64,000 nt of DNA. It comes from an uncultured Phycisphaerales bacterium. Its GTDB lineage: Bacteria > Planctomycetota > Phycisphaerae > Phycisphaerales > UBA1924. The stretch's first letter is position 1; each line of letters begins with the position of its first letter. This document shows positions 1 through 9,881 of this stretch, piece after piece. The translations under genes were made by a program, and so were the position numbers. Below the pieces are notes generated by a model, which was not told the origin of the DNA, made no database searches, and saw only the letters and a list, made by a program, of their open reading frames with translations. Location of the stretch: assembly GCA_903929885.1 (NCBI GenBank), contig CAIYWI010000075.1, forward strand, positions 1 to 64,000, given 5' to 3'.

Positions 1-2
1 AT

Positions 3-722
3 CGCATCGTCGGCAGGCACGCCTTCGACTCGTGGCTCCCCGCCGCGATCCCGCCGTGCGGCGATCAGGCGGGCATCGACTATGAAACGCTGTTGACGCT
101 GCGGCCCACGCACGTGCTGACGCAGTGGGGGAGTCGCGAACTGCCCCCTCGGCTTGCCGAACTCGCGGGCGCGCGGGGGTGGATGCTCAGCGATCATCCG
201 ATGTTGTCGCTCGACGACATCCGCCGATGCGTCGACGCCATGGGCGAGGCCTTCCTGCCCGGCGACACGGACGGACGCGTGGCGTCGCTCAAGCGGCGGA
301 TGGATGACGCGTGGTCGCCTCGCGCGGGCCTGCCCGCAGGCCGGGTGCTGCTGCTGGCGTCGCTCGGCCCGCCCGCGGCGTTCGGGCCCGGTTCCTGCCA
401 CCAGCAGGTCGTCGAGGCCATCGGCGCCACGCCCGCCATCACCACCGGCGGGGCGTTCGTGACGCTCGATCACGAAGATGTCAGGCGGCTGGCTCCCGAC
501 ATCTTCATCGTGCTGCTTCCCGGCGCGGGAGATGCCTCCGGGCCATCGGTGGTCCCGCTTGAAGCAGCGGCCAAGGGGGCGCCGTTGCTGCCGGGCATGA
601 CCGCCGCCAACACGCGCGTCATCGTCGATCCCGAATGCCAGATTCCCGGCATGGCGATGATCCGCCTGGCCGACCAACTCGACGCGGCCATTCGCGAGGC
701 GGGTTCGTCGACCATGCGTTGA
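3..722 (+). CDS. ABC-type metal/cobalamin substrate-binding protein (BtuF/FepB-like), 5' partial
   Basis: The reading frame is open from the window edge, so the N-terminus and any signal peptide lie outside. The visible 239 residues fit a class III periplasmic binding protein for iron-siderophore or cobalamin. A YETLLTLRPTHVLTQ stretch matches the 'E.ll.l.PDlVl' signature that precedes the interdomain helix. A second lobe follows (GRVLLLASLG, then a Gly-rich loop, then LAPDIFIVLLPG). Such proteins deliver ligand to a BtuCD/FhuBG-type importer; the permease and ATPase are not in the window and could lie upstream. The substrate cannot be told from sequence alone. It is the first gene on the plus strand and converges on a zinc-ribbon protein 14 bp downstream. 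Confidence 0.75.
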   Translation, partial: RIVGRHAFDSWLPAAIPPCGDQAGIDYETLLTLRPTHVLTQWGSRELPPRLAELAGARGWMLSDHPMLSLDDIRRCVDAMGEAFLPGDTDGRVASLKRRMDDAWSPRAGLPAGRVLLLASLGPPAAFGPGSCHQQVVEAIGATPAITTGGAFVTLDHEDVRRLAPDIFIVLLPGAGDASGPSVVPLEAAAKGAPLLPGMTAANTRVIVDPECQIPGMAMIRLADQLDAAIREAGSSTMR

Positions 723-736
723 GGTCGACTCGGTCC

Positions 737-1513
737 TCAGATCAACCCCGTCGCCCTCGCCACCCCGGCGGCCAGCACATGGGCCGCCAGGCACAACGCC
801 CCGACGCATCTGGCATCGAAGGGCTCGAGGTCGAGGAACTTCTCCATCAGCACGAGGTACAGCCCCACCGCGGCGACCAGCGCGAACGCCATCACGCCGA
901 ACGCCGCGAAGACGAACAGTCCCACGCCCAAGGCCACCGCGTGCGTCGCCGCCACTTCGAGCGACGCCAAGGGCACCGAACTCGAGAAGCCCACCCACAT
1001 CGCGCCGCATGCCAAGAGCACGGCGATGCCGATGCCCGCCGACAGCAGATAGCACCCCACGAACACGAGGCCCGCCCACCACCCCGACGTGGCCGCTTGC
1101 ACGACCACCCCGAGCAGCAGTCCGCCTGCCGCGAGCGAGGCGGCGTGCAGATAGGCCTGCCGCGCCACTTCGCGAGAGGTGTCCGACGACCGCACGCGGC
1201 GGTCGCGAGCGAGCGACGTGCCGCACTCCGGGCACGTGTCGCCGATCAGTCCAACAAGGGAATAGCCGCAACCGCGACAGGTTCCGGAGGTGCGCCGACG
1301 GGGTGATGCCGAGTCCAAGCCGCCCACGCCGGCATCGAGTGAGGGAGCGTGGCCGCACGAACCGCATGCGGGCACGCCGGGCACGGTCGAGGCGCCGCAT
1401 CGGGGGCACGGCGCGCGTTGAACGTCACTCAGGTCGGGCGGTTCAACCGGGATCGGACCGACGCCGGGATCGTGCGGGGAGGCCATGCGGCGATCATGGT
1501 CGGCGTGGGGCAT
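737..1513 (-). CDS. Zinc-ribbon membrane protein, function unknown
   Basis: The predicted 258-residue protein has two CxxC-type zinc ribbons in its N-terminal third: CPRC...CGSC, then CRGCGYSL...CPECG. About four hydrophobic segments follow in the C-terminal half (for example AAGGLLLGVVV, GIGIAVLLACG, ALGVGLFVFAAFG, LVAAVGLYLVLM). The second ribbon, with the GCGYSLVGL turn, recurs in the protein at 34978-36960, so it appears to be a lineage-specific module placed before membrane segments. No catalytic motif is visible and no function can be assigned. An alternative start is the ATG at 1486 (MASPHDP); neither start has a clear Shine-Dalgarno site. It is convergent with the upstream binding-protein gene. 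Confidence 0.6.
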   Translation of the reverse strand: MPHADHDRRMASPHDPGVGPIPVEPPDLSDVQRAPCPRCGASTVPGVPACGSCGHAPSLDAGVGGLDSASPRRRTSGTCRGCGYSLVGLIGDTCPECGTSLARDRRVRSSDTSREVARQAYLHAASLAAGGLLLGVVVQAATSGWWAGLVFVGCYLLSAGIGIAVLLACGAMWVGFSSSVPLASLEVAATHAVALGVGLFVFAAFGVMAFALVAAVGLYLVLMEKFLDLEPFDARCVGALCLAAHVLAAGVARATGLI

Positions 1514-1540
1514 GACGGTCGGTGGCGTCGCGACGGCCGC

Positions 1541-2212
1541 TCAACGCCTGCGGCGTGCGGCAGCCGCAGCGATGCCGAGCAGCGCGACGGCCGCGGGCGC
1601 GGGCACGACGGGTTGGTGGAACTCCGCCACGAGCATGCCGCCGCCCGACCACACGCCATCGGGGAAATACGTATGGTGATATCCGCCGTCGATGAAAATC
1701 GGATGGCCGCCGCAGGACAGGTCGGGGAACTCATCGTCCTCGCCCGCCGACACCTGCATGAGTTGGCCCGCGACAATCGCGTTGTCGGGGTCGACAAAGG
1801 TCATGGAGATCGAGAAGGTGCCGGCGGACACCACCGTGGCCGGCACGACGGTTCCGAAACTGCCGAAGCGAATCTCGTACTCGCCCACGTACTCGCGGCG
1901 ATCAGGTCGAATGACCTGTGACGTCGTCGAGGTCATCACGAAGTTGTAGAACTCCAGATCCGACAGAGTGATCACCGGATCGAGCGGATGCCCGTCCGAA
2001 TGGAAGGCCCGAAAGCCGCGAGCGGGATTCTCGGTGTGAAACACCGGTGAACCGTCATGCACGTGCTGCAGCAGCACGAAGGTGGCTCGCGACTCGAGCA
2101 GGAAACCGGCTTGAGCCGTCGACGCGGCGAGGGCGACGCCCCCTGCACCCAACATCAGCATCCTCGGCCAGATTCCTCGTTGAGCAAAGCGGTTGCACAT
2201 GCTGAGGCCCAT
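1541..2212 (-). CDS. PEP-CTERM sorting-domain exported protein
   Basis: This 223-residue protein has an N-terminal signal peptide (hydrophobic MLMLGAGGVALAAS, cleavage near AQAG). Its C-terminus is the tripartite sorting tag VVPAPAAVALLGIAAAAARRRR seen from residue about 202: a P-A-P in place of PEP, a short hydrophobic stretch, then an Arg cluster. Proteins of this class are processed by exosortase and usually end up in extracellular matrix or at the surface. The central part is a beta-rich segment without a recognised domain. A GGAG motif about eight bases before the ATG supports this start. No exosortase gene is visible in the window. Confidence 0.75.
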   Translation of the reverse strand: MGLSMCNRFAQRGIWPRMLMLGAGGVALAASTAQAGFLLESRATFVLLQHVHDGSPVFHTENPARGFRAFHSDGHPLDPVITLSDLEFYNFVMTSTTSQVIRPDRREYVGEYEIRFGSFGTVVPATVVSAGTFSISMTFVDPDNAIVAGQLMQVSAGEDDEFPDLSCGGHPIFIDGGYHHTYFPDGVWSGGGMLVAEFHQPVVPAPAAVALLGIAAAAARRRR

Positions 2213-2546
2213 ATGTCACTCTCCGTCGGTTACGTAGGCGACGCCAGAACCTTGGCGCCGGTCCGGGCACGTTCCTGGTGCCCGCACGCGTGCGGTCCGA
2301 CTGTCCGAGTCTAACCGTTTCGCGCGCCATTTCGATGCGCTATTTCTCGGGCCTGAACGAAACCCGTTCCGCCCGCGTGGGCCAAATTGGTCATCTGGGC
2401 ACTCCGGCCCCATCAAGGCCATCGTTATGGGACTTCAATGACCCGAATCGGCCTCCATCTGCCCGGAGTCGCTCAGATCCCCCTCTTCAGGGGACGATGG
2501 ATGGAGCGTCGGAGGCGGAGCGCGGCGCGCCGACAGGGGATCGCCG
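2213..2546. other. Intergenic region without recognisable gene
   Basis: This stretch of about 330 bases separates the leftward PEP-CTERM gene from a small rightward lipoprotein gene. It must hold divergent promoters, but no convincing -35/-10 pair, hairpin or coding pattern was found. Short open frames here have no signal peptide, domain or ribosome site. Confidence 0.4.
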
Positions 2547-2777
2547 ATGGAGGATGCTCGAGGGTGGAGGAGGTGCGGAGTCTTGCTCGTCTGGGTGATC
2601 GTGGTCGGATCGCAGGCGGGTTGTGCCGGTCCCCTGTCGCGCGGCGTTCGCGACCTGGCGACCGATGTGGCAGCGACGGCCGGTGGCGGCGTGGCGGGAC
2701 TGGTGGTCGTGCGGGAGGGGCGTGCGGTGGTTCGACGCGCGTCACGCGTGGTGCGAGCGATCGTGCCGGGCTTGTAG
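2547..2777 (+). CDS. Small predicted lipoprotein
   Basis: A 76-residue open frame begins with a positively charged start, then a hydrophobic core (VLLVWVIVVGS) and a lipobox-like QAGC around residue 26. Cleavage before that Cys would leave a mature peptide of about 50 residues, rich in Ala, Gly, Val and Arg. No family was recognised. The evidence is the signal peptide and lipobox plus its position, co-directional and 36 bp upstream of the PIN/TRAM gene. It could be a chance frame in this GC-rich DNA. Confidence 0.4.
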   Translation: MEDARGWRRCGVLLVWVIVVGSQAGCAGPLSRGVRDLATDVAATAGGGVAGLVVVREGRAVVRRASRVVRAIVPGL

Positions 2778-2813
2778 ATCCGTCCGGGCCCCGTGCCCGT
2801 ACACTGCTCGAGC

Positions 2814-4103
2814 ATGAGCACGTCACTCGAGGACATCAGGCCGACGGAAGCGGCTGACCGACGTCGCACGATCGTCCTTCGGATCGTCCGAACCGCCTTT
2901 GTCGCGCTCATGTTCACCTTCGCGCTGCTCGCGGCGCTCCAGCAGCAGCAGAGCGAGAAGCGACTGTTTCTCTCGGAGTCGGGCGGCTGGATGCCCGTGA
3001 TCGCCTCGATCAGCGTGGCGGCCATCCTCATCGTGGTCGCCATCGCGGTCGACTTCGCCACCCCCAAGAAGAAGATCTCGACGATCACCGGCGTCATCTT
3101 CGGCATCCTGGCCGGCGTGCTGGCCACGGCGGCGCTGGGCTTCATCGTCGACTTGCTGCTCGAGAGTTGGGTCCAGAACAAGGACGCCATCGACGTGCTT
3201 CGGCCCGTCGCCAACTCGCTCAAGGTGCTCATCGGCATCACGCTGAGCTACATCGGCGTCACGACGGTGCTGCAGACCCAGGACGACTTCCGGCTCGTCA
3301 TCCCGTACGTGGAGTTCGCCAAGCAGATCCGGGGCGTGCGGCCGCTCATCACCGACACCTCCGCGCTCATCGACGGCCGCCTGCCCGACGTGGCCACCAC
3401 CGGCTTCCTTCAGGCGCCCATCGTCATCCCGCGATTCGTCATCGTCGAGTTGCAGACGCTGGCCGACAGCGACGACTCCCTCAAGCGGGCCAAGGGGCGA
3501 CGCGGGCTCGAGTTGGCCGCCAAGCTTCAGCGCATTCCGCGGCTGGATGTCACCATCGACGAACGCCCGGTGTCGGGCATCGGCGTCGATCAGATGATCA
3601 TCGAGTTGGCCCGGCTCATGCCCGCCTTCGTCGTCACCACCGACGTGGCGCTCGCGCAGGTCGCCCGCCTCAACGGCATCTCGGTGCTCAACATCAACGA
3701 TCTCGCCAACGCCATCAAGACCGCCGCCGTCCCCGGTCAGACCATCAGTGTCCAGTTGATGCGGGCCGGCGAGCAACCGGGACAGGCCGTCGGATTCCTG
3801 CCCGATGGCACCATGGTCGTGGCCGAACAAGCCGCGACGCTCATCGGCTCGAGCGTCGATCTGGTGGTGTCTTCCAGTCTCCAGACATCGGCGGGACGGC
3901 TCATCTTCGCCTCGCTCGTGTCGCCGCCGTCCTCGCCCGCCCAGCACACGTCGGAGGTGCCGGCCGTCGAGGCCGAATCGCTCGATGAAGGCGATGCCGC
4001 GGGCGGGGGCGTGGATCAGCCCGGCGTTCCGCGCGGTCCGTTCCCGCCGCCCAAGGCCTTCAGGCCCACGCGTCCGGGCACGCCTCGGAATCCGCGGCGG
4101 TAG
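2814..4103 (+). CDS. YacL-like membrane PIN/TRAM-domain protein
   Basis: The 429-residue protein resembles the YacL family. Hydrophobic segments lie at about residues 28-42, 62-80, 90-112 and 136-154. A PIN nuclease fold begins near residue 178 (PLITDTSALIDGRL, acidic D181 and D187; later VVTTDVALAQVA), followed by a C-terminal TRAM-like beta barrel from about residue 300. PIN domains are metal-dependent ribonucleases and TRAM binds RNA, so a membrane-tethered RNase is the usual guess; the true role of YacL proteins is not settled. The C-terminal 60 residues are Pro-rich and look disordered. A GTG seven codons upstream (2793) is possible, but the ATG at 2814 gives the cleaner N-terminus. Confidence 0.8.
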   Translation: MSTSLEDIRPTEAADRRRTIVLRIVRTAFVALMFTFALLAALQQQQSEKRLFLSESGGWMPVIASISVAAILIVVAIAVDFATPKKKISTITGVIFGILAGVLATAALGFIVDLLLESWVQNKDAIDVLRPVANSLKVLIGITLSYIGVTTVLQTQDDFRLVIPYVEFAKQIRGVRPLITDTSALIDGRLPDVATTGFLQAPIVIPRFVIVELQTLADSDDSLKRAKGRRGLELAAKLQRIPRLDVTIDERPVSGIGVDQMIIELARLMPAFVVTTDVALAQVARLNGISVLNINDLANAIKTAAVPGQTISVQLMRAGEQPGQAVGFLPDGTMVVAEQAATLIGSSVDLVVSSSLQTSAGRLIFASLVSPPSSPAQHTSEVPAVEAESLDEGDAAGGGVDQPGVPRGPFPPPKAFRPTRPGTPRNPRR

Positions 4104-4122
4104 CGGTTCCTACGCTCTCGTC

Positions 4123-4713
4123 ATGCAGACGCCCTCGCGACCGATCACCTGCGCCGTGACGATGCTCATCGCCTTGACGGCGACCGGATGCGCCAGCCGT
4201 CGGGCCGAGCCGACGGTGGCGATGCCCGCCGGCGGGTACGCCGGCGGATTCGACGCCGCTCGCGAGGCGCTTCGATCGGCGGGCTTCGAACTCGACCGCG
4301 TGGATGCGCAGGCGGGGACGATCACGTCGCAACCCCGGGCGTCGTCGGGGCTGGCCACGCCATGGGACACGCAGCAGAGCGGCTTCACGCAGGAGGTCTC
4401 CGACCTGCTGAACCAGCAGCGGCGGCGGGTTCGCGTCACGTTCACGGCGGCGGGCACGGACACGCCGCCGGTGGCCGGAGAGGCGGTGGAGGCGAGGGTG
4501 GAGGTCTACGTCGATCGCCTCCAGCATCCCGGCCTGCGGGTTCCCAGCAGGGCGGCGACTTTGTGGTCGGTGACTCGCGACCCGGTGCGGAGCGAGCGAG
4601 GGCTTGGCAGCGGGTATCAGACGCCGGTCAATCGCGACCGGGCCTTGGAGCGACGAATCGCCGACGAAATCGAGCGGCGGATGAAGACGTCCCCTGCCGA
4701 CAAGGCGTCCTGA
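4123..4713 (+). CDS. Lipoprotein, function unknown
   Basis: This 196-residue protein starts with a lipoprotein signal peptide: TCAVTMLIALTATGCAS, a lipobox with Cys at about residue 25. The mature part has mixed alpha/beta character and begins with a helix (FDAAREALRSAGFELDRVD), then TGTITSQP-like beta strands, resembling small outer-membrane-lipoprotein folds that remodel a single repeat. No catalytic motif is seen. It follows the PIN/TRAM gene by 19 bp in the same direction and could share its transcript. It converges on the STN-like gene 30 bp downstream. No terminator was recognised. Confidence 0.65.
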   Translation: MQTPSRPITCAVTMLIALTATGCASRRAEPTVAMPAGGYAGGFDAAREALRSAGFELDRVDAQAGTITSQPRASSGLATPWDTQQSGFTQEVSDLLNQQRRRVRVTFTAAGTDTPPVAGEAVEARVEVYVDRLQHPGLRVPSRAATLWSVTRDPVRSERGLGSGYQTPVNRDRALERRIADEIERRMKTSPADKAS

Positions 4714-4743
4714 TCGCAGCGGAGCCGTGCGGCCGCCCGAGCG

Positions 4744-5658
4744 TCACTTGGGGCCGCTGACCTGCTGGTTCTCGATGCCGGCAAGCCCTGCGAGGGCTGC
4801 ATCGGGCGAGAGCGTGACGTAGCGGCGTCCCTTCACCGAGGCCACGCGAGTGGCGCGCTGCGGCCAGTACGGATAGCCGTCGAGTTGACGGTGGACGTAA
4901 TCGGGCGCGTTGACGATGAAGGTGTTCTGGAAGAAGCGGATGCTGGCGGCCTCGCCGCCGTTGTCGACCCACTGTTCGGGCTCGACGAGTTCGGTGATGA
5001 GCGACTGGAGCTCCTCGACGCGCTGGTCGAGGGGCCGCGTGGTCGAGCCGCCCTGATCGCCGTTGTCGCGGAAGGGGCTCTGGCCGCCGCCGCCGCCCTG
5101 CTGCCCTGAGCTCTGCAACACGCTCTGGAGGTCGAACTCCGGCGCATTGGCGTACTGGGGAATCTCCATGAGCAGGTCTCGCACCGAGTAGATCTCGACG
5201 CGCCGGAACTTGTTGAGGCGATCCTTGGGGCCGCACTGGAGCGTGCCGTTCTCGGTCATCTGCCAGGTGTTGCCGCCCGCGCCGGTGGCGTCGGTGGTCG
5301 CCTTCTCGAGCACGCGTTCGAGCAGGTCGAGCCCGGTGCCCTTGTCGAGCTTGAGGGTGATCTGGCGTTCCTTGTCGAGCCCGGTGGAGTTCTGGTCGTC
5401 CACCCACATCGCCTCGATGTCCGCGCCCGTCACTTCGGTGATGAACTTCATCGCGTCGGCGAGCGGCGTCTCCTTGAAGTCGACGCTCAGCGTCCGTTGC
5501 ATCTTGATCAGCGTGTCACGAGCCGGATGCCCCGTCGACGGAGCGGCCTGCATCCCCGCCGACGCGGGCTTGGACTGCGGCTGCCCGGCTGCCCAGGGCG
5601 ACCCGGCGAGGGCGGCGACGAACGCGACGATGGCGGGGGCGTGCTTGGACAGGTGCAT
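4744..5658 (-). CDS. Exported STN-like domain protein
   Basis: The 304-residue protein begins with a signal peptide (AIVAFVAALAGSPWAAGQ). Residues about 55-130 read DFKETPLADAMKFITEVTGADI followed by ITLKL and GLDLLERVLEK. This is the layout of the STN/secretin-TonB short N-terminal fold found in many planctomycete exported proteins. The rest includes a Gly/Gln-rich linker (GQQGGGGGQSP) and a C-terminal module with RVEELQSLITELVEP. Such modules mediate protein contacts in the periplasm; a specific partner is not evident. The start is well supported by AAGGAA seven bases before the ATG. A much longer frame extends upstream but only overlaps the neighbouring glycosyltransferase antisense. Confidence 0.7.
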   Translation of the reverse strand: MHLSKHAPAIVAFVAALAGSPWAAGQPQSKPASAGMQAAPSTGHPARDTLIKMQRTLSVDFKETPLADAMKFITEVTGADIEAMWVDDQNSTGLDKERQITLKLDKGTGLDLLERVLEKATTDATGAGGNTWQMTENGTLQCGPKDRLNKFRRVEIYSVRDLLMEIPQYANAPEFDLQSVLQSSGQQGGGGGQSPFRDNGDQGGSTTRPLDQRVEELQSLITELVEPEQWVDNGGEAASIRFFQNTFIVNAPDYVHRQLDGYPYWPQRATRVASVKGRRYVTLSPDAALAGLAGIENQQVSGPK

Positions 5659-5827
5659 GGTGGATTCCTTGGAGCCGTCTTGATGATATCGATTCGACGC
5701 CGCCCCCGCGCTCAGTTCCCCGGCACTTGGGCCTTCAGGTCGCGAAAATGCGCTCGCGTGCGTGGTTTTGGGCATGCGAACGGCCTGCGAACGCCAAGCG
5801 ACGGCCGTTTCCCGGCGTGGTCGGCCC

Positions 5828-7051
5828 TCAAAGGCGTTCCAGAAGCTCGGCCCACGCGCGGCAGGCGGAACTGGCGTCGTAGCGGCCCAGCAACGTCTGC
5901 CGGGCCCGTTCGCCCATGGCCTTGGTACCGGCCGGGTCGGCCGCGAGTTGCTCGATCGCGGCGGCGAGGCCCTTGGCGTCTCCCTCTCGCACCAGCAGGC
6001 CCGAGCCGCTCTCGGCAAGGACGCGAGCGATCTCCGAGTTCGGATGGCCGATGAAGATCGCCGGCCGGGCGGCGGCCATGATGCCGAAGAGCTTGCTCGG
6101 GACGATGAGCCCCTCCATGCCCTCCCGCAGCGAGATGAGATGCGCGTCGCCCGCGCCCAGACTCTGCGAGAGTTGCTCGCGGGGGACGTAATCGCGATAG
6201 GAGGCGTTGCGGAGGCCGTGCTCCTTGATGAAGGCCTCGATCTCGGCGCGGCGCTTTCCGCCGCCGACGAACACGAACTTCACGTCGTCGCGAGACTGGA
6301 GCGCGAGCATGGCGCCCTTGATCGTCTCGGCATCGTGCCCCAAGCCGAAGTTGCCCGAGTACATCAGGGTGAAGGCCGAGGCCAGGCCCCACGCGTCGCG
6401 GACGGCGTTGCCCTCGCGGGGGAGCGGACGCACGCCGGTCTCGTCGGACCAGACCGGGATGAAGGTGATGCGATCGCGGGGCAGGCCCTTGTCGAGCAAT
6501 CGTCCTTCCATGCAACGGCCGAGCACGACGGTGGCGTCGCAGCGGCGGACGATGAGGCGGTGAAGTCGCTCGAGCGCTCGCGTGACGATCGACCGCTCCT
6601 TGAGCATGCCGCTGGCGACCGGCACGTCGGGGTAGAGGTCCATCGCCCAATAGACGGCCTTGCCGCCGCGGAGCGTTCTGGCGGCCAGCGCGACCAGGGC
6701 GATGAATGGGGGCGTGGAGAAGCCGACGACGACATCGGCCCTGGGCATGGTGAGCACGCGCCACGCGGCCATGAGGTAGAAAAAGGCGAAGTCGAGCAGG
6801 CGAGCGAGCGTGCCCTTCTTGCCAAAGAGCGAGAATCCCACGCGGTGCACGACGATGGGGTGCGTTGCGCCTTGGACGGGGATCTCCTCGCGGGCCGGGA
6901 GCGTGGCGCCCGCCGAGCCGTAGATCGATCGCGACGCGACGGCGGAGACGCGGTGCCCGCGCCTGGCGAGATGATCGGCCAGGTCCTTGGCCATCTGCGC
7001 GGTGGCCACCACGTCGGGGTGGAAGGCCTGGTTGAGCAGGACGATGTGCAT
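5828..7051 (-). CDS. Glycosyltransferase family 4 (WbuB-like)
   Basis: This 407-residue protein is a GT-B fold glycosyltransferase. The N-terminus MHIVLLNQAFHPDVVATAQM with a Gly-rich acceptor loop (LARRGHRVSAV) and a GT4 donor domain (SGNFGLGHDAETI, FVFVGGGKRRAEIEAF, SGLLVREGDAKGLAAAIEQL) are clear. Such enzymes add an activated sugar to a lipid-linked or surface glycan at the cytoplasmic face. It is the last gene of a leftward cluster after the GDP-fucose-synthase-like gene (24 bp gap), the MBOAT gene and the SGNH gene, which points to exopolysaccharide or O-antigen synthesis. Donor and acceptor are not predictable. Confidence 0.85.
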   Translation of the reverse strand: MHIVLLNQAFHPDVVATAQMAKDLADHLARRGHRVSAVASRSIYGSAGATLPAREEIPVQGATHPIVVHRVGFSLFGKKGTLARLLDFAFFYLMAAWRVLTMPRADVVVGFSTPPFIALVALAARTLRGGKAVYWAMDLYPDVPVASGMLKERSIVTRALERLHRLIVRRCDATVVLGRCMEGRLLDKGLPRDRITFIPVWSDETGVRPLPREGNAVRDAWGLASAFTLMYSGNFGLGHDAETIKGAMLALQSRDDVKFVFVGGGKRRAEIEAFIKEHGLRNASYRDYVPREQLSQSLGAGDAHLISLREGMEGLIVPSKLFGIMAAARPAIFIGHPNSEIARVLAESGSGLLVREGDAKGLAAAIEQLAADPAGTKAMGERARQTLLGRYDASSACRAWAELLERL

Positions 7052-7075
7052 TCGTCGGGCGTGGGTGGCCGCGGG

Positions 7076-8044
7076 TCAGCGGTTGGCGCGATACCAATCG
7101 ATGGTGGAGCGCAGGCCCTCTTCGAAACGGATCTGCGCCTGCCAGCCGAGCAGGCGGCGGGCCTTGTCCGTGGAGAGGCAGCGGCGAGGCTGGCCGTCGG
7201 GCTTGGTGGAGTCCCACACGATGCCGCCCTTGAAGCCGGTCAGGCGGACGACCAGTTCGACCAGGTCCTTGATGGTGATCTCGAAGCTCGCGCCGAGGTT
7301 GATCGGGTCGGGGTCGTTCATCACCTCGGCGGCGCGGAGGATGCCCTCGGCGGCGTCCTCGACGTGCAGGAACTCTCGCGAGGCCGAGCCCGTGCCCCAG
7401 CAGACGATCTCCTTGTCGCCTCGCTCCTGGGCCTCGACGCACTTGCGGATGAGCGCGGGGATGACGTGCGAACTGTTCAGGTCGAAGTTGTCGTGGGGAC
7501 CGTAGAGGTTGACCGGCAGCAGATACGCGCTTTGGAGGCCGTACTGCAGGCGATAGGCGTCGAGCATCTGCCAGGCGGCCTTCTTGGCGACGCCATAGGG
7601 GGCGTTGGTCTCCTCGGGGTAGCCGTTCCAGAGCTCTTCCTCGCGGAAGGGCACGGGCGTGAACTTGGGGTAGGCGCAGATCGTCCCGACCTGCACGAAC
7701 TTGCCGCCCCGGAGGTGGAGGTTGTCGAGGCGAGCCTGCTCGATGAGGTGGAGGGCCATCGCCATGTTGGCGAAGAAGTAGCGGCCCGGGTTCGCGCGGT
7801 TGGCGCCGATGCCGCCCACTTCGGCGGCGAGGTGGATCACCATGTCGGTCTTTCGGGGCCCGAAGGCGTCGCGGTAGAGGCGAGCCACGTCGCGTTCGCT
7901 GGTGAGGTCGCAGTCGCGTCGGCGGGGCACGACGATGTTGGCCTCGGCGGCGCCTCGCGCGAGCAGGCGGGACTTGACGCAGCGGCCGAGGAAGCCCGCG
8001 CCGCCGGTGAGGATGATCCGCGTATTGGGCCAGTCGATTGGCAT
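7076..8044 (-). CDS. fcl: GDP-L-fucose synthase-like NAD(P)-dependent epimerase/reductase
   Basis: The 322-residue protein is an extended short-chain dehydrogenase. It has a [11 protein letters not shown] nucleotide-binding motif at about residue 13, a Ser/Thr plus YGVAKK catalytic pair ([14 protein letters not shown]) and the [11 protein letters not shown] substrate-side motif typical of GDP-4-keto-6-deoxymannose epimerase/reductase. It would convert GDP-4-keto-6-deoxymannose to GDP-L-fucose. A GDP-mannose dehydratase was not found in the window, so a related sugar-nucleotide reaction is possible. The ATG at 8044 is chosen because the upstream alternative (8104) would run into the MBOAT gene. 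It lies between the MBOAT and glycosyltransferase genes in one operon. Confidence 0.85.
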   Translation of the reverse strand: MPIDWPNTRIILTGGAGFLGRCVKSRLLARGAAEANIVVPRRRDCDLTSERDVARLYRDAFGPRKTDMVIHLAAEVGGIGANRANPGRYFFANMAMALHLIEQARLDNLHLRGGKFVQVGTICAYPKFTPVPFREEELWNGYPEETNAPYGVAKKAAWQMLDAYRLQYGLQSAYLLPVNLYGPHDNFDLNSSHVIPALIRKCVEAQERGDKEIVCWGTGSASREFLHVEDAAEGILRAAEVMNDPDPINLGASFEITIKDLVELVVRLTGFKGGIVWDSTKPDGQPRRCLSTDKARRLLGWQAQIRFEEGLRSTIDWYRANR

Positions 8045-8075
8045 GGGTGCGTCGCCGTCGAGGTCGTGGGGAGGG

Positions 8076-9824
8076 TCAGAACTGGAAGTAGATGAAGGCG
8101 GCATTGGTGGAGGGCCAGAAGAAGTAGAAGATCGCCGCGAGCGAAGCGTAGATCAGCGGCAGCAGCGCCCGCGGCGCGCGGTCGAGGCGGTCGTGGATGC
8201 GGCCCTTGAAGCGGCTGGCGGCGTGGAGCGCGAGGAACGCGCCCACCAGCGTCGCCGCCAGGAAGGGCGAGCTCTTGCCCAGCCCGAGCGAGGCGAGTCC
8301 GAAGTTGAAGTCGAAGACGACGAACTTCTTGAGGCAGTAGACCAGGTTCGTGAAGTCGAAGGGATCGGCCGGGTTGTTGATGCGGAAGATCAGCCATCCC
8401 AGCAGCACGAGGTACATCGTGCATCCCCACCGCAGCACGGTGCCCGGCTTGGACTCGAGGAGCGCCGCCACCGGCGGGACCTTGGCCACGGCCCACCGGA
8501 ACATCCGGTTCAGGCACAGCAGCGCGCCCTGATAGAAGCCCCAGAGCACGAAGTTGGCCGACGCGCCGTGCCACAGGCCTCCGAGCACCATCGTCGCCAT
8601 CAGGTTGAAGTAGACGCGGCCCAGCGTGCCGCGACCCCCGCCCAGCGGGATGTACAGGTAGTCGCGAAGCCACGTCGACAGCGAGATGTGCCACGTCCGC
8701 CAGAAGTCGATGATCGAGGTCGCGAAGTACGGGTAGTCGAAGTTGAGCGGAAGCTCGACGCCGAACATCCTCGACACGCCCCGGGCGATGTCCGAGTAGC
8801 CCGAGAAGTCGCAGTAGATCTGGATGGCGAAGAAGAACGCGCCGAGCATCACCACCAGGCTCGTCGCCCCCGACGCCGCCGGGTTCCCCAGCATCTGGTC
8901 CACCAGCGGCGCGATCGTGTCGGCGATCAGCACCTTCTTGAAGAAGCCGTTGAGGCACAGGTGGAACCCCGACACCACGTGGTCGCTCCTGAAGCGCCAG
9001 GGCTCGTTGAGCGTGGGCAGGAAGTTGTCGGGCCGGATGATCGGCCCGGCCACGAGGTGCGGGTAATAGCACACGAACAGCGTGAACCTCAGGAACGATC
9101 GCTCCGCCTGAAGCTGCTTGCGATAGGCGTCGATCGTGTACGACATCGAGACGAAGGTGTAGAAGCTGATGCCCATGGACAGCAGCACCTCGAGGTGCGG
9201 CCGCGTGAAGTCGACGCCCATGGCGTGCGTGGCCGTCGCCACCGAGTCCACGAAGAAGTTGAAGTACTTGAAGAAGGCCAGCACCGACAGGTTCGAGACG
9301 ACGCTGGTCACCAGGAACGCCTTGCGACGCCCCTCCCCCTCGAAGCTCCGGAAGAGCCATTCGTACGCGAGGGGCCACAGCAGCGAGAAGGCCGCGCATG
9401 CCCCCAGCGACAGCCATGCCGCGTAGGAGAGGTTCGTCGCGCCCTCCGTGCCCGGGGCGGCCCAGTCGCCGCGGGTCAGCGGCTGCAGGAAGGTCTCGAG
9501 CGTGAAGGGCACGCCCGTATAGGCCTCCCCCTGGATCAGCGGCCAGTTGAACCCCAGCGTCACCAGCGCGCCCGTCATCGTGAACAGCGACAGGCCCCAT
9601 CGCTTGCGCCAACTGAGCTGAACCCCGTCCATCCCCAACGCCGCCGCGAAGTCCACCAGCGACGTGATGAGCAGCAGGATGAGGAACCGCACGTCGAGCC
9701 AGGCATAGAAGACGTACGAGAGGATCGCCATCAGCACGTGCTGGTGGGTGTTGCGTCGCAGCATCGCGATGCCCGCGACGCTCACGAGGAACAGGATCAG
9801 GAACTCGGGTGTCTGAAAGAGCAC
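8076..9824 (-). CDS. MBOAT-family membrane O-acyltransferase (AlgI-like)
   Basis: The 582-residue protein is strongly hydrophobic with roughly a dozen predicted membrane spans. It carries the MBOAT hallmarks: [19 protein letters not shown], the [14 protein letters not shown] motif, and [14 protein letters not shown] containing the conserved catalytic His. The family transfers acetyl groups across the membrane onto secreted polysaccharides such as alginate and peptidoglycan. The SGNH protein encoded 57 bp upstream is the expected periplasmic partner (compare AlgI with AlgX/AlgJ). The pair followed by sugar-nucleotide and glycosyltransferase genes indicates O-acetylation of an exopolysaccharide. 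Confidence 0.9.
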   Translation of the reverse strand: MLFQTPEFLILFLVSVAGIAMLRRNTHQHVLMAILSYVFYAWLDVRFLILLLITSLVDFAAALGMDGVQLSWRKRWGLSLFTMTGALVTLGFNWPLIQGEAYTGVPFTLETFLQPLTRGDWAAPGTEGATNLSYAAWLSLGACAAFSLLWPLAYEWLFRSFEGEGRRKAFLVTSVVSNLSVLAFFKYFNFFVDSVATATHAMGVDFTRPHLEVLLSMGISFYTFVSMSYTIDAYRKQLQAERSFLRFTLFVCYYPHLVAGPIIRPDNFLPTLNEPWRFRSDHVVSGFHLCLNGFFKKVLIADTIAPLVDQMLGNPAASGATSLVVMLGAFFFAIQIYCDFSGYSDIARGVSRMFGVELPLNFDYPYFATSIIDFWRTWHISLSTWLRDYLYIPLGGGRGTLGRVYFNLMATMVLGGLWHGASANFVLWGFYQGALLCLNRMFRWAVAKVPPVAALLESKPGTVLRWGCTMYLVLLGWLIFRINNPADPFDFTNLVYCLKKFVVFDFNFGLASLGLGKSSPFLAATLVGAFLALHAASRFKGRIHDRLDRAPRALLPLIYASLAAIFYFFWPSTNAAFIYFQF

Positions 9825-9881
9825 TGGGTGGGTCCTGTCAGGCGTTCAGCAGGGCGGGAGCGTTCAGCGGTTCAAGGGCCT